Source of the DNA: Streptomyces sp. GESEQ-35 | Lineage (GTDB): Bacteria; Actinomycetota; Actinomycetes; Streptomycetales; Streptomycetaceae | Direction: 5' to 3' | DNA length: 64,000 nt | Assembly: GCF_017948485.1 (NCBI RefSeq) | Contig: NZ_JAFFSX010000021.1 | Span: 1 to 64,000 of the forward strand | In this document: positions 44,651 through 53,253 of the stretch, in pieces | Numbering within the stretch: position 1 is the first letter of the stretch | Layout: each line of letters starts with the position of its first letter | Program-made: the position numbers and the translations under genes | The notes under the pieces: generated by a model | Databases searched by the model: none | What the model was told of the DNA's origin: nothing | The model's input: only the letters and a program-made list of their open reading frames with translations

Positions 44651-44685
44651 CAAGGGGTCGCAGGTTCCAATTCTGTCGTCCCGAC
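44651..44685 (+). other. 3' half of a proline-type tRNA: candidate attachment-site remnant
   Basis: From CAAGGGGTCG onward the plus strand reads like the variable loop, T-arm and 3' acceptor strand of a Streptomyces tRNA-Pro(GGG): anticodon-like TGGGGA just upstream, GTCGCAGGTTCCAATTCTG forming a T-arm with two G.U pairs, then TCGTCCCGAC. The matching 5' acceptor strand is absent upstream, so no full tRNA exists. A lone tRNA 3' end is the classic scar left at the far end of an integrated element. The recollection of tRNA-Pro sequence needs an alignment to confirm. Confidence 0.55.
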
Positions 44686-44702
44686 GGTGCGAAGGTCACC
44701 GC

Positions 44703-44867
44703 GGGTCCATCCGCGCCGATGATCTTCTGGAACGGGCTTGGGCGGAAGGCGTCCGGCACTGGCAGACTCGCCGGCGGCCGATTTCTGCGGAAACACTCCG
44801 CAAGCGCCTGCAAATCGTCGCCTCACGATCTCGCTCACTGGTCGCTGTCCCGCGCACGGCAGCGTTC
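44703..44867 (+). pseudogene. C-terminal scrap of a conjugative-element regulatory protein
   Basis: The plus strand encodes DDLLERAWAEGVRHWQTRRR followed by PISAETLRKRLQIVASRSRS LVAVPR. This resembles the helix-turn-helix C-terminus of DUF2637-like and related proteins carried by actinomycete integrative conjugative elements. There is no start codon or upstream domain. It lies 17 bp after the half-tRNA, consistent with debris of an element that used that attachment site. Family assignment is tentative. Confidence 0.4.
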
Positions 44868-45111
44868 CGTAGCCCAGTAGTGGGCCACGGCCCGTGGCTG
44901 ATCCGGATTTTGGTTGCGCAGGCCCATGGGCATGGGCGTAGGGGTGTCGCTGCGTGGGGACGTGGCGAGGCCGCGAGACACGGTTCGCACACTGCGGGCA
45001 ATTCGCGCGCTGCCAGCAAGGGGAAGGTACGGCGGGCGGACATCGACGATGAGGAATCGGTTCACGCCCGGCCGCATGCCCAGAGAGGACGCCATCGCGC
45101 CGCAGCGCGGG
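44868..45111. other. No supported gene
   Basis: Nothing recognisable is seen between the conjugative-element scrap and the stop codon of the DNA-repair gene. Frames open here have atypical composition for this genome and no ribosome-binding site. Confidence 0.5.
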
Positions 45112-46230
45112 TCACCTGGTCTGCGAGGCCGGCAGGAGCTCGAAGCTGGCCTGCGGTGAGCGCACGCCGTTGACCTGGAGTTCCATCGCGTGTCCGCCTG
45201 GGTAATAGCGGCGCGTGGTGACCGGCCGGAACGAGTGCTCGCGTCGCAGCCGCAACTCCTGGCCCGGCTCGACGGTGCGGGTGGTGAGCTTGAAGACCTT
45301 CGGGCGCATGGTTCCGTCGGCCGCGAGGTGGTGGATCACGTAGTCGATGGCCAGCCGGACTGGTGCCGAATCGGTGTTGCGGATGGTCGCGGTGAAGGTG
45401 AGGGTTCCGCCGATCGCCACCGCGGGGTCGGCGATGGTGGGTCCGGTCAGCTCCACGCTCGCGGGCGTGAAGCCGAGCAGTGCGAGCGCACCGGGGTGGG
45501 CCTGCTTGACCAGACCGCGCAGTCCGTGGCGGACCAGGCGAGGGGTGTGGTCGTCGGGCCGCGCGAGCCAGGCGGTGGCGGTTTCCACCACGAGGTCGGG
45601 GGCGTGCCGGCTCAGATCGTTGAGGTGGTTCGCGACCGAGCGTCGGACGTACTCGCTGTCGTCCCGGTAGAGCGCGTTCAGCAGCGGGAGAGTGGACTCG
45701 GGCATGTTGAGGATGGCGGGCACGCGCACAGCCCAGGGAAGGTAGGGGCGCGTGCCCTCCGAGGCCAGGCGGCGCACGTCCACGTCGTCTGAACAGGTCC
45801 AGGAAGCGATGACCTTCAGGGCCTGGTCCAGGTCGTGGTTGAGCAGGGTCCGCAGCGCGAACTCGGAGGTGAGCCGGCCCGTCAGCTCGGCGAGCAGCGC
45901 CAGCGCGTCCTCGAAAGTTCCGGGAGTGTCCTCCTGGGTGGCTTTGACGGCGACGGCGCTGGTGACCGGCCAGATCAGCCATCCGTCGAAGGGGACCTGG
46001 CTGTCACGGGCGGCCTGTCGTACGGCGTCGGCGAAGGAGACGTAGTCACCGGGCAGGTCGTCCAGCAGCGCGTCGCGCAGCAGGTCGGCACGGGCGCGCA
46101 GGCCCAACCCGTCAAGGCCGGTCGACGCCCGCCGTAGGGCGGACAACGGGGAGCCCGGCCGGACCTGGCGGATGGCGCGCACGAGGACCTGTGCGGTGAC
46201 GCGGTTGATCAGATCGTCGGCGAAGGGCAT
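45112..46230 (-). CDS. DNA alkylation repair protein, AlkC-like, with C-terminal Ig-like domain
   Basis: A 372-residue protein. Residues 1 to about 250 form helical HEAT-like repeats typical of the AlkC/AlkD glycosylase family (ADLLRDALLDDLPGDYVSFA, SEFALRTLLNHDLDQALKVI, ASWTCSDDVDVRRLASEGTR and NHLNDLSRHAPDLV). Residues about 265-372 form a beta-rich Ig-like domain (GGTLTFTATIRNTDSAPVRL, HSFRPVTTRRYYPGGHAMEL QVNG), as found in actinobacterial AlkC relatives. Such enzymes excise 3-methyladenine and related lesions without base flipping. It lies beside unrelated genes and is probably transcribed alone. Confidence 0.85.
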   Translation of the reverse strand: MPFADDLINRVTAQVLVRAIRQVRPGSPLSALRRASTGLDGLGLRARADLLRDALLDDLPGDYVSFADAVRQAARDSQVPFDGWLIWPVTSAVAVKATQEDTPGTFEDALALLAELTGRLTSEFALRTLLNHDLDQALKVIASWTCSDDVDVRRLASEGTRPYLPWAVRVPAILNMPESTLPLLNALYRDDSEYVRRSVANHLNDLSRHAPDLVVETATAWLARPDDHTPRLVRHGLRGLVKQAHPGALALLGFTPASVELTGPTIADPAVAIGGTLTFTATIRNTDSAPVRLAIDYVIHHLAADGTMRPKVFKLTTRTVEPGQELRLRREHSFRPVTTRRYYPGGHAMELQVNGVRSPQASFELLPASQTR

Positions 46231-46255
46231 CGGGCGGTCTCCAGGTGTATCGGGC

Positions 46256-46555
46256 TCAGGCCGTGTGCAGGACTTCGATCACACGCCAGTCCACGGTGGT
46301 GTGGTCGATCGTGTCGTGGACTGGTGAGGAGGCCATCTCGGTCATGATGCCCGCGGCCGAGGTGCGGGCCTGCTCCTCGCTGTCCCAGGCCACGATGTCG
46401 ACGACGGTGCCGTCCTCGCGCACCGCGATGTTCCGCCACCGGTAGCCGGGCTGTCGCGCCAGGTAGGCATCGATGTCCTTGTTGGCCTCGACGAAGTCGG
46501 CGGCCGTGCGGCCCGGGGCCGGGGTCAGGGTGGTGATTTCCAGAACGTGCGTCAT
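46256..46555 (-). CDS. Antibiotic biosynthesis monooxygenase (ABM) domain protein
   Basis: A 99-residue ferredoxin-like alpha/beta protein (ITTLTPAPGRTAADFVEANK, QPGYRWRNIAVREDGTVVDI, VAWDSEEQARTSAAGIMTEM). ABM proteins are small cofactor-free oxygenases or decoration enzymes, and many have unknown substrates. The ATG at 46555 is used because it begins the conserved fold; the frame continues 5' without support. It is divergent from the XRE regulator at 46834, which may control it. Confidence 0.8.
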   Translation of the reverse strand: MTHVLEITTLTPAPGRTAADFVEANKDIDAYLARQPGYRWRNIAVREDGTVVDIVAWDSEEQARTSAAGIMTEMASSPVHDTIDHTTVDWRVIEVLHTA

Positions 46556-46833
46556 GACGGCTTCTCTCGATCGGGTTGCCGGTGCGGCGGAGGGCACCGT
46601 TTGGTGATCTCCACCCTGGGCGCTCGTCCGGAGGACGGGAAGGACGTACCGGCCAGGGTGCGGTGCACCCACCCTGCCGCGGCCTCCCTCGGTCTCCGCT
46701 GCTCGACCAGACTGGGTTCGACCGACCGGCCCCATGGTCAGGGCCTTCACCAGGAGGAATCCCTTTGCGTCTCGTCGTCCCTGCCCAGCCGCCCACAGTG
46801 GCCGGCGGTCGTCCGCGCGGTAGTGTCGGTCAT

Positions 46834-47673
46834 ATGCGGAACGCGCCCGTCAACGCCCTCGGCGACTTCCTGCGTGCCGGCCGTTCCCGCCTGGAACCGT
46901 CCGATGTCGGACTGCCCGCGGGCGGTGGCACCCGTCGGGTGAAGGGCCTGCGGCGGGAAGAGGTCGCCGTGCTGGCGGGCGTGAGCGCCGACTACTACAT
47001 CCGTCTGGAACAGGGCCGCGAGACCCGCCCGTCACCGCAGGTGGTGGACGCGCTCGGCAGGGCACTGCGCCTGGGTGCCGATGCGCGCGGTCACCTGTTC
47101 CGCCTCGCCGGGATCAATCCGCGTCTGAAGGCCGACAGCTTGCGCGACCAGGTGCATCCCGACCTGTTGCGACTGTTCGACACGTTCCCGACGGCCGCCG
47201 CCTACATCCTGGGCCCCGCGTTCGACATCCTGGCCACCAACGCCATCGCCGACGCCCTCCTGGCCCCCTTCGAGGGGGAGAGCAGCATGCCGCGGATCCT
47301 GTTCACCCACCCGCGGGCCCGCGAGGTCTTCCCCGACTGGCAGTTGGTCACCAGCGCGACCGTGTACGCACTGCACCTGAACGCGGCCCGGTTCAGCGAC
47401 GCCCCCGAGATCGACGACCTGGTCCAGGAACTGATCGAGGTCTCGGGGGAGTTCCGGACCCTGTGGAACGACCAGACCGTCCGGGCCCTCACCCGCGCCT
47501 ACAAGGTGTTCGTCCACCCCGAGGTCGGTCGCATCGAGCTCACCTACCAGAGCTTCGACGTGCGCGACGCGCCCGGCCAGGAGTTGCTGGTGGGCTCGGC
47601 GGAGCCGGGAAGCCGCAGCGAGGAAGCCCTGACGTATCTCGCGTCCATGGCCGCTCCTCGGTTGCGGGGGTGA
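46834..47673 (+). CDS. XRE-family regulator with MmyB-like ligand-binding domain
   Basis: A 279-residue regulator. The N-terminal HTH is VKGLRREEVAVLAGVSADYY with IRLEQGRETRPS directly after, preceded by the family start NALGDFLRAGRSRLEPSDVG. The C-terminal MmyB-like domain (AAYILGPAFDILATNAIADA, ILFTHPRAREVFPDWQLVTS, FVHPEVGRIELTYQSFDVRD) resembles a PAS fold that binds fatty-acid-like ligands. Such genes commonly sit next to the SDR or aldo-keto reductase they regulate, here the convergent SDR gene 21 bp downstream. Confidence 0.9.
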   Translation: MRNAPVNALGDFLRAGRSRLEPSDVGLPAGGGTRRVKGLRREEVAVLAGVSADYYIRLEQGRETRPSPQVVDALGRALRLGADARGHLFRLAGINPRLKADSLRDQVHPDLLRLFDTFPTAAAYILGPAFDILATNAIADALLAPFEGESSMPRILFTHPRAREVFPDWQLVTSATVYALHLNAARFSDAPEIDDLVQELIEVSGEFRTLWNDQTVRALTRAYKVFVHPEVGRIELTYQSFDVRDAPGQELLVGSAEPGSRSEEALTYLASMAAPRLRG

Positions 47674-47694
47674 CGGTGCCGGACGCGGTCCGCG

Positions 47695-48441
47695 TCAGTT
47701 CTGGGCCGTGGGGCGGACGATGATCTCGTTGACGTCGACATCCGCGGGCTGGGCGATCGCATATCCGATGGCCTCGGCGACCGCCGAGGCGGGCAGCCCG
47801 ATCAGCTCGGTGGCGCCGCGTGCCGCGGCCTGTGCCTGTGCGTCACCGCCCTTGTCGGCCAGTTCGGAGCGGGTGAAGCCGGGGCTCACCACCGTGACGC
47901 GGAGGTCGGAGTTCTCCTGCCGCAGCCCTTCGGACAGGGCCCGCACCGCGTACTTGGTCGCGCAGTACACCGCGGCCGTGGGGTCGACCCGGTGGGCGGC
48001 GGTGGAGGCGATGTTGACGATGTGCCCGCAGCGGCGTTCCCGCATCGACGGCAGCACGGCCGCGATGCCGTGCAGCACTCCCCGCAGGTTCACATCGATC
48101 ATCTGGTCCCACTCCGCGACGTGCAGGGCCGCCAGCGGGGCCAGGGGCATCACCCCCGCGTTGTTGACCAGTACGTCGATACGGCCGTGACGAGCCAGCG
48201 CCGTCTCTGCGAAGGTACGGACGCCGGCAGGGTCGGTGACGTCCAGCTCTGCGTACTCGGCGCTGTACCCGGCCTCGCTCAGCTCCTTGGTCAGCGCTGC
48301 GAGGCGGTCGGTGCGCCGGGCCCCGAGGACGACGTGATGGCCGGCCGCCGCCAGGTGGCGGGCGGTCGCCTCGCCGATGCCGCTGGACGCCCCGGTCACG
48401 AGAATGATTTGGGGGTCGGACGGGGTGGAAGTCGTGTTCAC
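47695..48441 (-). CDS. Short-chain dehydrogenase/reductase
   Basis: A 248-residue classical SDR: TGASSGIGEATARHLAAAGH, LVNNAGVMPLAPLAALHVAE, IVNIASTAAHRVDPTAAVYC (catalytic Ser), YCATKYAVRALSEGL (Tyr-Lys) and SPGFTRSELADKGG. The start is the GTG at 48441, with GGAGAG 7 bases upstream; longer readings lack support. It converges with one MmyB-type regulator gene and points away from another. Confidence 0.9.
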   Translation of the reverse strand: MNTTSTPSDPQIILVTGASSGIGEATARHLAAAGHHVVLGARRTDRLAALTKELSEAGYSAEYAELDVTDPAGVRTFAETALARHGRIDVLVNNAGVMPLAPLAALHVAEWDQMIDVNLRGVLHGIAAVLPSMRERRCGHIVNIASTAAHRVDPTAAVYCATKYAVRALSEGLRQENSDLRVTVVSPGFTRSELADKGGDAQAQAAARGATELIGLPASAVAEAIGYAIAQPADVDVNEIIVRPTAQN

Positions 48442-48915
48442 GGGACTCTCCGGAGTGGGGGACTTGGTGTCGGCAGCTGCCGACGTTCCGAGTCTTCGCC
48501 CGTGCGACTCCGGGAAGAAGGCCGTGCCGACGTGGGTGCCACACACCCTCCTTCTTGCCGGCGATCAGCAGGCGCAGCACTCACCAGTGGAAGCGTGGGC
48601 GAGGCCGTCGGTCGCCTGGAGACTTTCCGCGGACAGCTCCGGCCCGGCGTGTTCGAGGGATCATCCGGCTGAGGTCTGCAGCGGCGCCCTCGTACGGAAG
48701 GACGAGCCGAGGCATGGCTTCGCCGACCGTGCTGCGATGGGCGCGCAGGCGGGCGTCGTCCAGCCTGCCAGGTGCCATGGCGCCTGCCGGTGTCCAAGCG
48801 CTGGCCAGGGGCGGGAGCGAACGTGAGCAGATCCTCGGCGGTGAACGCCTTGGGTACGCGCCCGTCGGCCTGACCGAATGCGTCGAGCACAGGACGTTCG
48901 CCGTCTGGCATTGCG
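48442..48915. other. No supported gene
   Basis: This stretch contains the SDR promoter and the 3' flank of the next regulator gene. Frames on the minus strand give a partly protein-like segment (DGERPVLDAFGQADGRVPKA followed by FTAEDLLTFAP, around 48800-48900) that is not recognised and has no start or continuation. It may be a gene scrap. Confidence 0.4.
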
Positions 48916-49803
48916 TCACTGGGAGGCGGTGTTCGGTGCTTCGGTGCCGGTGCGGCCGGGCACCTCGGTCGTCCGGAGCTCGTCGCGGGTGCCGAGGGAG
49001 AGGGATCCGAGGAGGGCGAGAGAGCGTGCGGAGTCCGATCCCGGTTCCGGGTGGTAGATGACAAGGAGCTGGCCGTCGGTCCCGGCGATGGCCAGTTTCT
49101 CGAGGTACAGGTCGAGGTCGCCGACCTCGGGATGGCGCAGGCGGCTCCGGGTGCCCTCGCCGCGGCGTACGTCATGGCGTGCCCACAGGCGTCGGAAGCG
49201 GTCGCTCTTGAGGGACAGTTCGCCCACCAGGGCGGCCATGCGGGGGTCGTCGGGTTCGGCTCCCGCGGCGGCGCGCAGTCCGGCGACCACGGCGACTGTC
49301 GCGGTCGCCCAGTCCTTGTGGAGTTCCTGTTCCCGTGGGTCGAGGAAGGCCGCGCGCAGCCGGTTCACGCCGGGGGTCCAGTTCGGGGAGAGCGCCCGGG
49401 CGATCGGGTTGGCGGCGAGGACGTCGAAGTACTTCCCCTGTACGAGCGCCGGCATGGGCAGCTGGTCGAGCAGGAGCAGGATGCCGGCCGGTACCCTTTC
49501 GGGCTTCGTGCGGGGGGCCTTGCGTGACCGGGCCTGGGCGAGGCCGATCATGTGGGCGGTCGCATCGGTGTCGAGGTGCAGGACGCCTGCGAGCGCGTCG
49601 AGGACCTGGACGGAGGGGTGGCGGTCGCGCCCCTGTTCCAGCCGGAGGTAGTAGTCCGAGCTGATGCCGGCGAGCATCGCGACTTCCTCCCGTCGCAGTC
49701 CGGGCACACGCCGCAGTCCGGTGCTGCGCAGCCCGACGTCCTCCGGCTGAACCAGTTCCCGCCGGGCGCGCAGGAACTCACCGAGTGCATTCGAGCTGTC
49801 CAT
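48916..49803 (-). CDS. XRE-family regulator with MmyB-like ligand-binding domain
   Basis: A 295-residue paralogue of the regulator at 46834. NALGEFLRARRELVQPEDVG, VPGLRREEVAMLAGISSDYY and LRLEQGRDRHPSVQVLDALA form the HTH region; the C-terminal domain contains PMPALVQGKYFDVLAANPIA and LRHPEVGDLDLYLEKLAIAG. The ATG at 49803 starts the conserved N-terminus. It is divergent from the aldo/keto reductase gene, which is the usual target arrangement for this family. Confidence 0.9.
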   Translation of the reverse strand: MDSSNALGEFLRARRELVQPEDVGLRSTGLRRVPGLRREEVAMLAGISSDYYLRLEQGRDRHPSVQVLDALAGVLHLDTDATAHMIGLAQARSRKAPRTKPERVPAGILLLLDQLPMPALVQGKYFDVLAANPIARALSPNWTPGVNRLRAAFLDPREQELHKDWATATVAVVAGLRAAAGAEPDDPRMAALVGELSLKSDRFRRLWARHDVRRGEGTRSRLRHPEVGDLDLYLEKLAIAGTDGQLLVIYHPEPGSDSARSLALLGSLSLGTRDELRTTEVPGRTGTEAPNTASQ

Positions 49804-49991
49804 GGCAACCACGGTAGGCCGGATCTCCCGCGGGTGACTGTCCCTGACGCTCCCAGGAACACCGGGGTACTCCCACCGATACCGGACAGGCCGGAGAGTC
49901 GTAGCAGAGCCCCACATCACTCGGTGCGAACCGGGATGCCCTGGCGCTCCTCTGCGATACGGCGAATGCGATACGACGAAAGGGACGAACC

Positions 49992-50858
49992 ATGACCACC
50001 ACAGCTCCCGGCGGCACCCTCACGCTCGCGGACGACCTCACCGTCAGCCGCATGGGCTACGGCGCCATGCAGCTCGCCGGCCCCGGCGTCTTCGGGCCCC
50101 CGAAGGACCGCGATGAGGCCCTGGCGGTGCTGCGTGAGGCGATCGAGCTCGGCATCACCCACATCGACACCAGCGACTTCTACGGGCCGGCCGTCGTCAA
50201 CGAGCTCATCAAGGAAGCCCTGCACCCCTACCCCGCGGGCCTGCACATCGTCACCAAGGTCGGCGCCCGCCGCGGTGACGACGGCGGCTGGATTCCGTCC
50301 CTGGAGCCCGCTGACCTCAAGGCCCAGGTACACGAGAACCTCCAGCACCTCGGCCTGGACGTCCTGGACGTCGTCAACCTCCGCCTCGGCTCCGTCGAGG
50401 GCACCTCCGAGGACTCCATCGCCGAGCAGTTCGGCGCCCTGGCTCAGCTCCAGGAGTAGGGCCTCATCCGCCATCTCGGTCTCAGCGGCGTCTCCGGCGC
50501 CCAGCTCACCGAGGCGCAGGCCATCGCGCCCGTCGTCACCGTGCAGAACCTCTACAACCTCGCCAACCGGCAGGACGACGACCTCGTCGACCGCTGCGCG
50601 GCGGAGAACATCGCCTTCGCCTCGTTCTTCCCGCTCGGCGGCTTCACCCCGCTCCAGTCCGACACGCTCACCAAGGTCGCCGCCCGCCTGGACGCCTCGC
50701 CGCAGCAGGTCGCCCTGGCCTGGCTGTTCCAGCGGTCCGCGACGACCGTCCTGATCCCCGGCACCTCCTCCGTCGGTCACCTGCGCGAGAACGTTGCCGC
50801 GGCCGACCTGGTCCTGCCCGCGGACGCGGTCGCCGAGCTCGACACCATCGGCAAGTAG
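49992..50858 (+). pseudogene. Aldo/keto reductase with an in-frame amber stop
   Basis: The frame encodes a whole aldo/keto reductase of 288 residues except for a TAG at 50457-50459. Before it: DDLTVSRMGYGAMQLAGPGV, GITHIDTSDFYGPAVVNELI (catalytic Asp and Tyr) and LHIVTKVGARRGDDGGWIPS (Lys). After it: GLIRHLGLSGVSGAQLTEAQ, FFPLGGF and TVLIPGTSSVGHLRENVAAA (NADP region). The stop replaces a residue between LQE and GLIRHLG, so a single base change would restore the gene. Readthrough, mutation or sequencing error are the options. The gene is divergent from an MmyB-type regulator and precedes two other oxidoreductase genes. Confidence 0.85.
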
Positions 50859-50948
50859 CCCCCGGCTCCACGGGGGCGGCCCTTTGGAACACAACGGGCA
50901 CAACGCGCAACATCCATGCCGGGCTGTCCGGACCGAAGGGAAGATCAC

Positions 50949-51707
50949 ATGCGTTCCGTTGTCGTCGTACTCGGAGCCTCGGGCGGCATAGGCCGCGCGG
51001 TCACCGCAGACCAAGTCGCCCATGGGCGGCACGTCGTAGCCGTTGCCCGTGGCGAGAAGACCCTCGCGATGCGTGATGAGCACATCACCCCGGTGCTCGG
51101 TGACGCCGCCAAGCCTGAAGACCTGGAAGAGGTGTTCTCCGTCGCGGCGGGCATCGGGCCGGTGGACGCGCTGGTCCACTCCGTCTTCGCCGACGCCCGC
51201 GTCCCGCTGACCGAACTCGACACCGCCGCCATGCAGCAGGTCTTCGCCGCGGGCGCCACCTCGGCGCTCAAGGCCGCCCAACTCCTGCACCAGCAGCCCG
51301 CCAGGACCACCGCCTGCGTCCTCGTCGGCTCCATCCATGCCGGATTCGGCGAAGCAGGCATGGCCGCATACTCCACGGCCAAGGCCGCGCTGCGGGGTAT
51401 CAGCCGCTCCCTCGCCGTGGAATGGGGCCCAGAAGGGATGCGGACCAATCTCGTCGAGCCCGGCTTCGTACCCGTACCCCGCAATGAATCCCTGACGGAC
51501 GACACCGTGCTGGAACAACTGCAACACGCGTACCCCAGCCCGCGCCTGTGCACCCCGGACGACGTCGCCCACCTCACCACGTTCCTCCTCAGCGACAGAG
51601 CCGAGTTCATCAACGGCGCGACCGTCCCCGTCGACGGCGGCGCGGGCGCCGTCCTCCCCGAGACCCTGCTGCGACGGCCCCCGGCCGCGCACGCCAAGGA
51701 GCAGTGA
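50949..51707 (+). CDS. SDR family oxidoreductase (atypical catalytic region)
   Basis: A 252-residue SDR. VVVLGASGGIGRAVTADQVA is the cofactor loop, VDALVHSVFADARVPLTELD replaces the usual NNAG motif, AYSTAKAALRGISRSLAVEW holds Tyr and Lys, and GATVPVDGGAGAVLPETL is the typical C-terminus. AAGGGAA precedes the ATG at 50949. It starts 90 bp after the aldo/keto reductase frame ends and one base separates it from the next gene. Probably part of a three-gene oxidoreductase operon. Confidence 0.87.
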   Translation: MRSVVVVLGASGGIGRAVTADQVAHGRHVVAVARGEKTLAMRDEHITPVLGDAAKPEDLEEVFSVAAGIGPVDALVHSVFADARVPLTELDTAAMQQVFAAGATSALKAAQLLHQQPARTTACVLVGSIHAGFGEAGMAAYSTAKAALRGISRSLAVEWGPEGMRTNLVEPGFVPVPRNESLTDDTVLEQLQHAYPSPRLCTPDDVAHLTTFLLSDRAEFINGATVPVDGGAGAVLPETLLRRPPAAHAKEQ

Positions 51708-51708
51708 C

Positions 51709-52632
51709 ATGCCCAGAGCTGTCCGCTACGACCACTACGGCTCCCTCGACGTCCTGTACGTCGCCGAAGCCGACGTCCCCACCCCGGCGGCCGACGAGGT
51801 CATCGTCGAAGTCGTGAGCGCGGGGATCAACCCCGGTGAAGTCCCCGTCAGGGAAGGCCTCGCGCACGGCATCTGGCCGGCCGCGTTCCCCTCCGGCCAG
51901 GGCAGCGACTTCGCCGGCCGGGTCGTCGCCGTGGGCGCGGCGGTGTCGGCCCCCGCAGTTGGCGCGGAGGTGGTCGGATTCACCAACAACCGTGCCGCGC
52001 AGGCGGATTACGTCGCCGTCCCGGCGACGCAGGTGACGCTCAAGCCCGCGAACGTCGGCTGGGACGAGGCGGGTTCCCTGTTCGTGGCCGGTAGCACCGC
52101 CTACGCGGCCGTCCGAGCCGTCGAGGCGAAGTCGGGCGAGACGGTCGTGGTCACGGCAGCCGCCGGCGGGGTCGGCTCACTGGCGGTGCAACTGCTGTGC
52201 CGCGCAGGAGTGCGCGTCCTCGCCGTCGCGGGCAAGGCCAACCAGGAGTGGCTGGCCTCCCTCGGGGCGGAACCGGTGGTGTACGGCGACGGCCTTGAGG
52301 AGCGGCTGCGTACCGTCGCGCCGGATGGCGTGGACGCGTTCATCGACGCGTTCGGTGACGGCTACGTCGATCTTGCCGTCAGGCTCGGGGTCGCCCCCGT
52401 ACGTATCAACACCGTCGTCGACTTCCTCGGCGCGCAGAGGTTCGGCACCAGGAGCGACGGCGGCATGGCAGCGGCCACCGCGGACGTTCTCGCCGAACTC
52501 GCGGCCCTCATCGCCGCCGGTGAACTCACCGTCGAGATCGGCGCCAGCTACCCGATCGAACAGGTTCGGGAGGCGTACACGAAGCTCGCCGAGCGACACA
52601 CCCGGGGCAAGATCGTCCTCCGGATGCGCTGA
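51709..52632 (+). CDS. Zinc-independent quinone oxidoreductase (MDR family)
   Basis: A 307-residue medium-chain dehydrogenase/reductase of the NADPH:quinone reductase type: VSAGINPGEVPVREGLAHGI, FPSGQGSDFAGRVVAVGAAV, the nucleotide loop VVVTAAAGGVGSLAVQLLCR and the terminal TVEIGASYPIEQVREAYTKL AERHTRGKIVLRM. The Cys/His zinc ligands of alcohol dehydrogenases are missing. It follows the SDR gene by one base and is probably co-transcribed. Confidence 0.9.
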   Translation: MPRAVRYDHYGSLDVLYVAEADVPTPAADEVIVEVVSAGINPGEVPVREGLAHGIWPAAFPSGQGSDFAGRVVAVGAAVSAPAVGAEVVGFTNNRAAQADYVAVPATQVTLKPANVGWDEAGSLFVAGSTAYAAVRAVEAKSGETVVVTAAAGGVGSLAVQLLCRAGVRVLAVAGKANQEWLASLGAEPVVYGDGLEERLRTVAPDGVDAFIDAFGDGYVDLAVRLGVAPVRINTVVDFLGAQRFGTRSDGGMAAATADVLAELAALIAAGELTVEIGASYPIEQVREAYTKLAERHTRGKIVLRMR

Positions 52633-52653
52633 CCGGGCCCTCTCGTTTGGCTG

Positions 52654-53163
52654 TCAACTGCCCAGGGGCAGAGGAGCGTTGGGACTGTCCTTGAACTCGA
52701 CCGTGGTGAAGACCAGGGGTGTGGGACCTGTGTTCTCCAGATCGTGGAGGAGGTACTGGCCGGGGCGGAAGCTGAAGTGCCGGTTCTCGCCCGGGTGGTA
52801 CTCGACCTCCCGGGTGGGGCCTTCGTCGGTGTGCTGGCGGCTGCGGCCGCCGGTGATGGCCGTCCAGAAGTAGTCCAGGACATGCCGGTGGGCCGGCACC
52901 CGCTCGCCCGGGGCGAGACGGATCTCCCACACCCGGATCCGGCCGGTCTCGCCCAGCAGTGTCTGGCCGACCTGCACGTTGAACGCGTTGCGCCGGAATT
53001 CCTGGAGCAGGTGCGCAGGCCGGCCCTGGAAGCCGTCGGAGACCAGGTCCCCGGGCGAGCGGCAGCCCAGCGGGTGGCCTACGGCGAACTCCTCCAGGAC
53101 GGGGAGGAGCGCGGCCAACTGGTCCCACAGGGGTTCGAGCAGGCAAGCCGGCAGCGCGGGCAC
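52654..53163 (-). CDS. Cupin-domain protein
   Basis: A 169-residue protein whose C-terminal half is a single cupin barrel: RIRVWEIRLAPGERVPAHRH (metal-ligand His pair), VLDYFWTAITGGRSRQ, and FRPGQYLLHDLENTGPTPLV with the second motif His. The N-terminal part (FQGRPAHLLQEFRRNAFNVQ) is helical. It converges with the quinone reductase gene. Small cupins bind organic acids or act as metal enzymes; no specific role can be read. Confidence 0.8.
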   Translation of the reverse strand: MPALPACLLEPLWDQLAALLPVLEEFAVGHPLGCRSPGDLVSDGFQGRPAHLLQEFRRNAFNVQVGQTLLGETGRIRVWEIRLAPGERVPAHRHVLDYFWTAITGGRSRQHTDEGPTREVEYHPGENRHFSFRPGQYLLHDLENTGPTPLVFTTVEFKDSPNAPLPLGS

Positions 53164-53253
53164 GGCTGTCCTTCGTGATCACTGAGCGTAGAGATTACGA
53201 GCATGAGGTACGCGCAGGGCGGCGGGTCGACCGATCCTGAGTTCAGGGCAGGT

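Noticed and set aside
44598..44690. Complete tRNA gene
   Set aside because: Only the T-arm and 3' acceptor side can be folded; no 5' acceptor strand or D-arm exists upstream.
48700..48900. Protein-like segment between SDR and XRE genes
   Set aside because: No start codon, ribosome-binding site, continuation or family resemblance.
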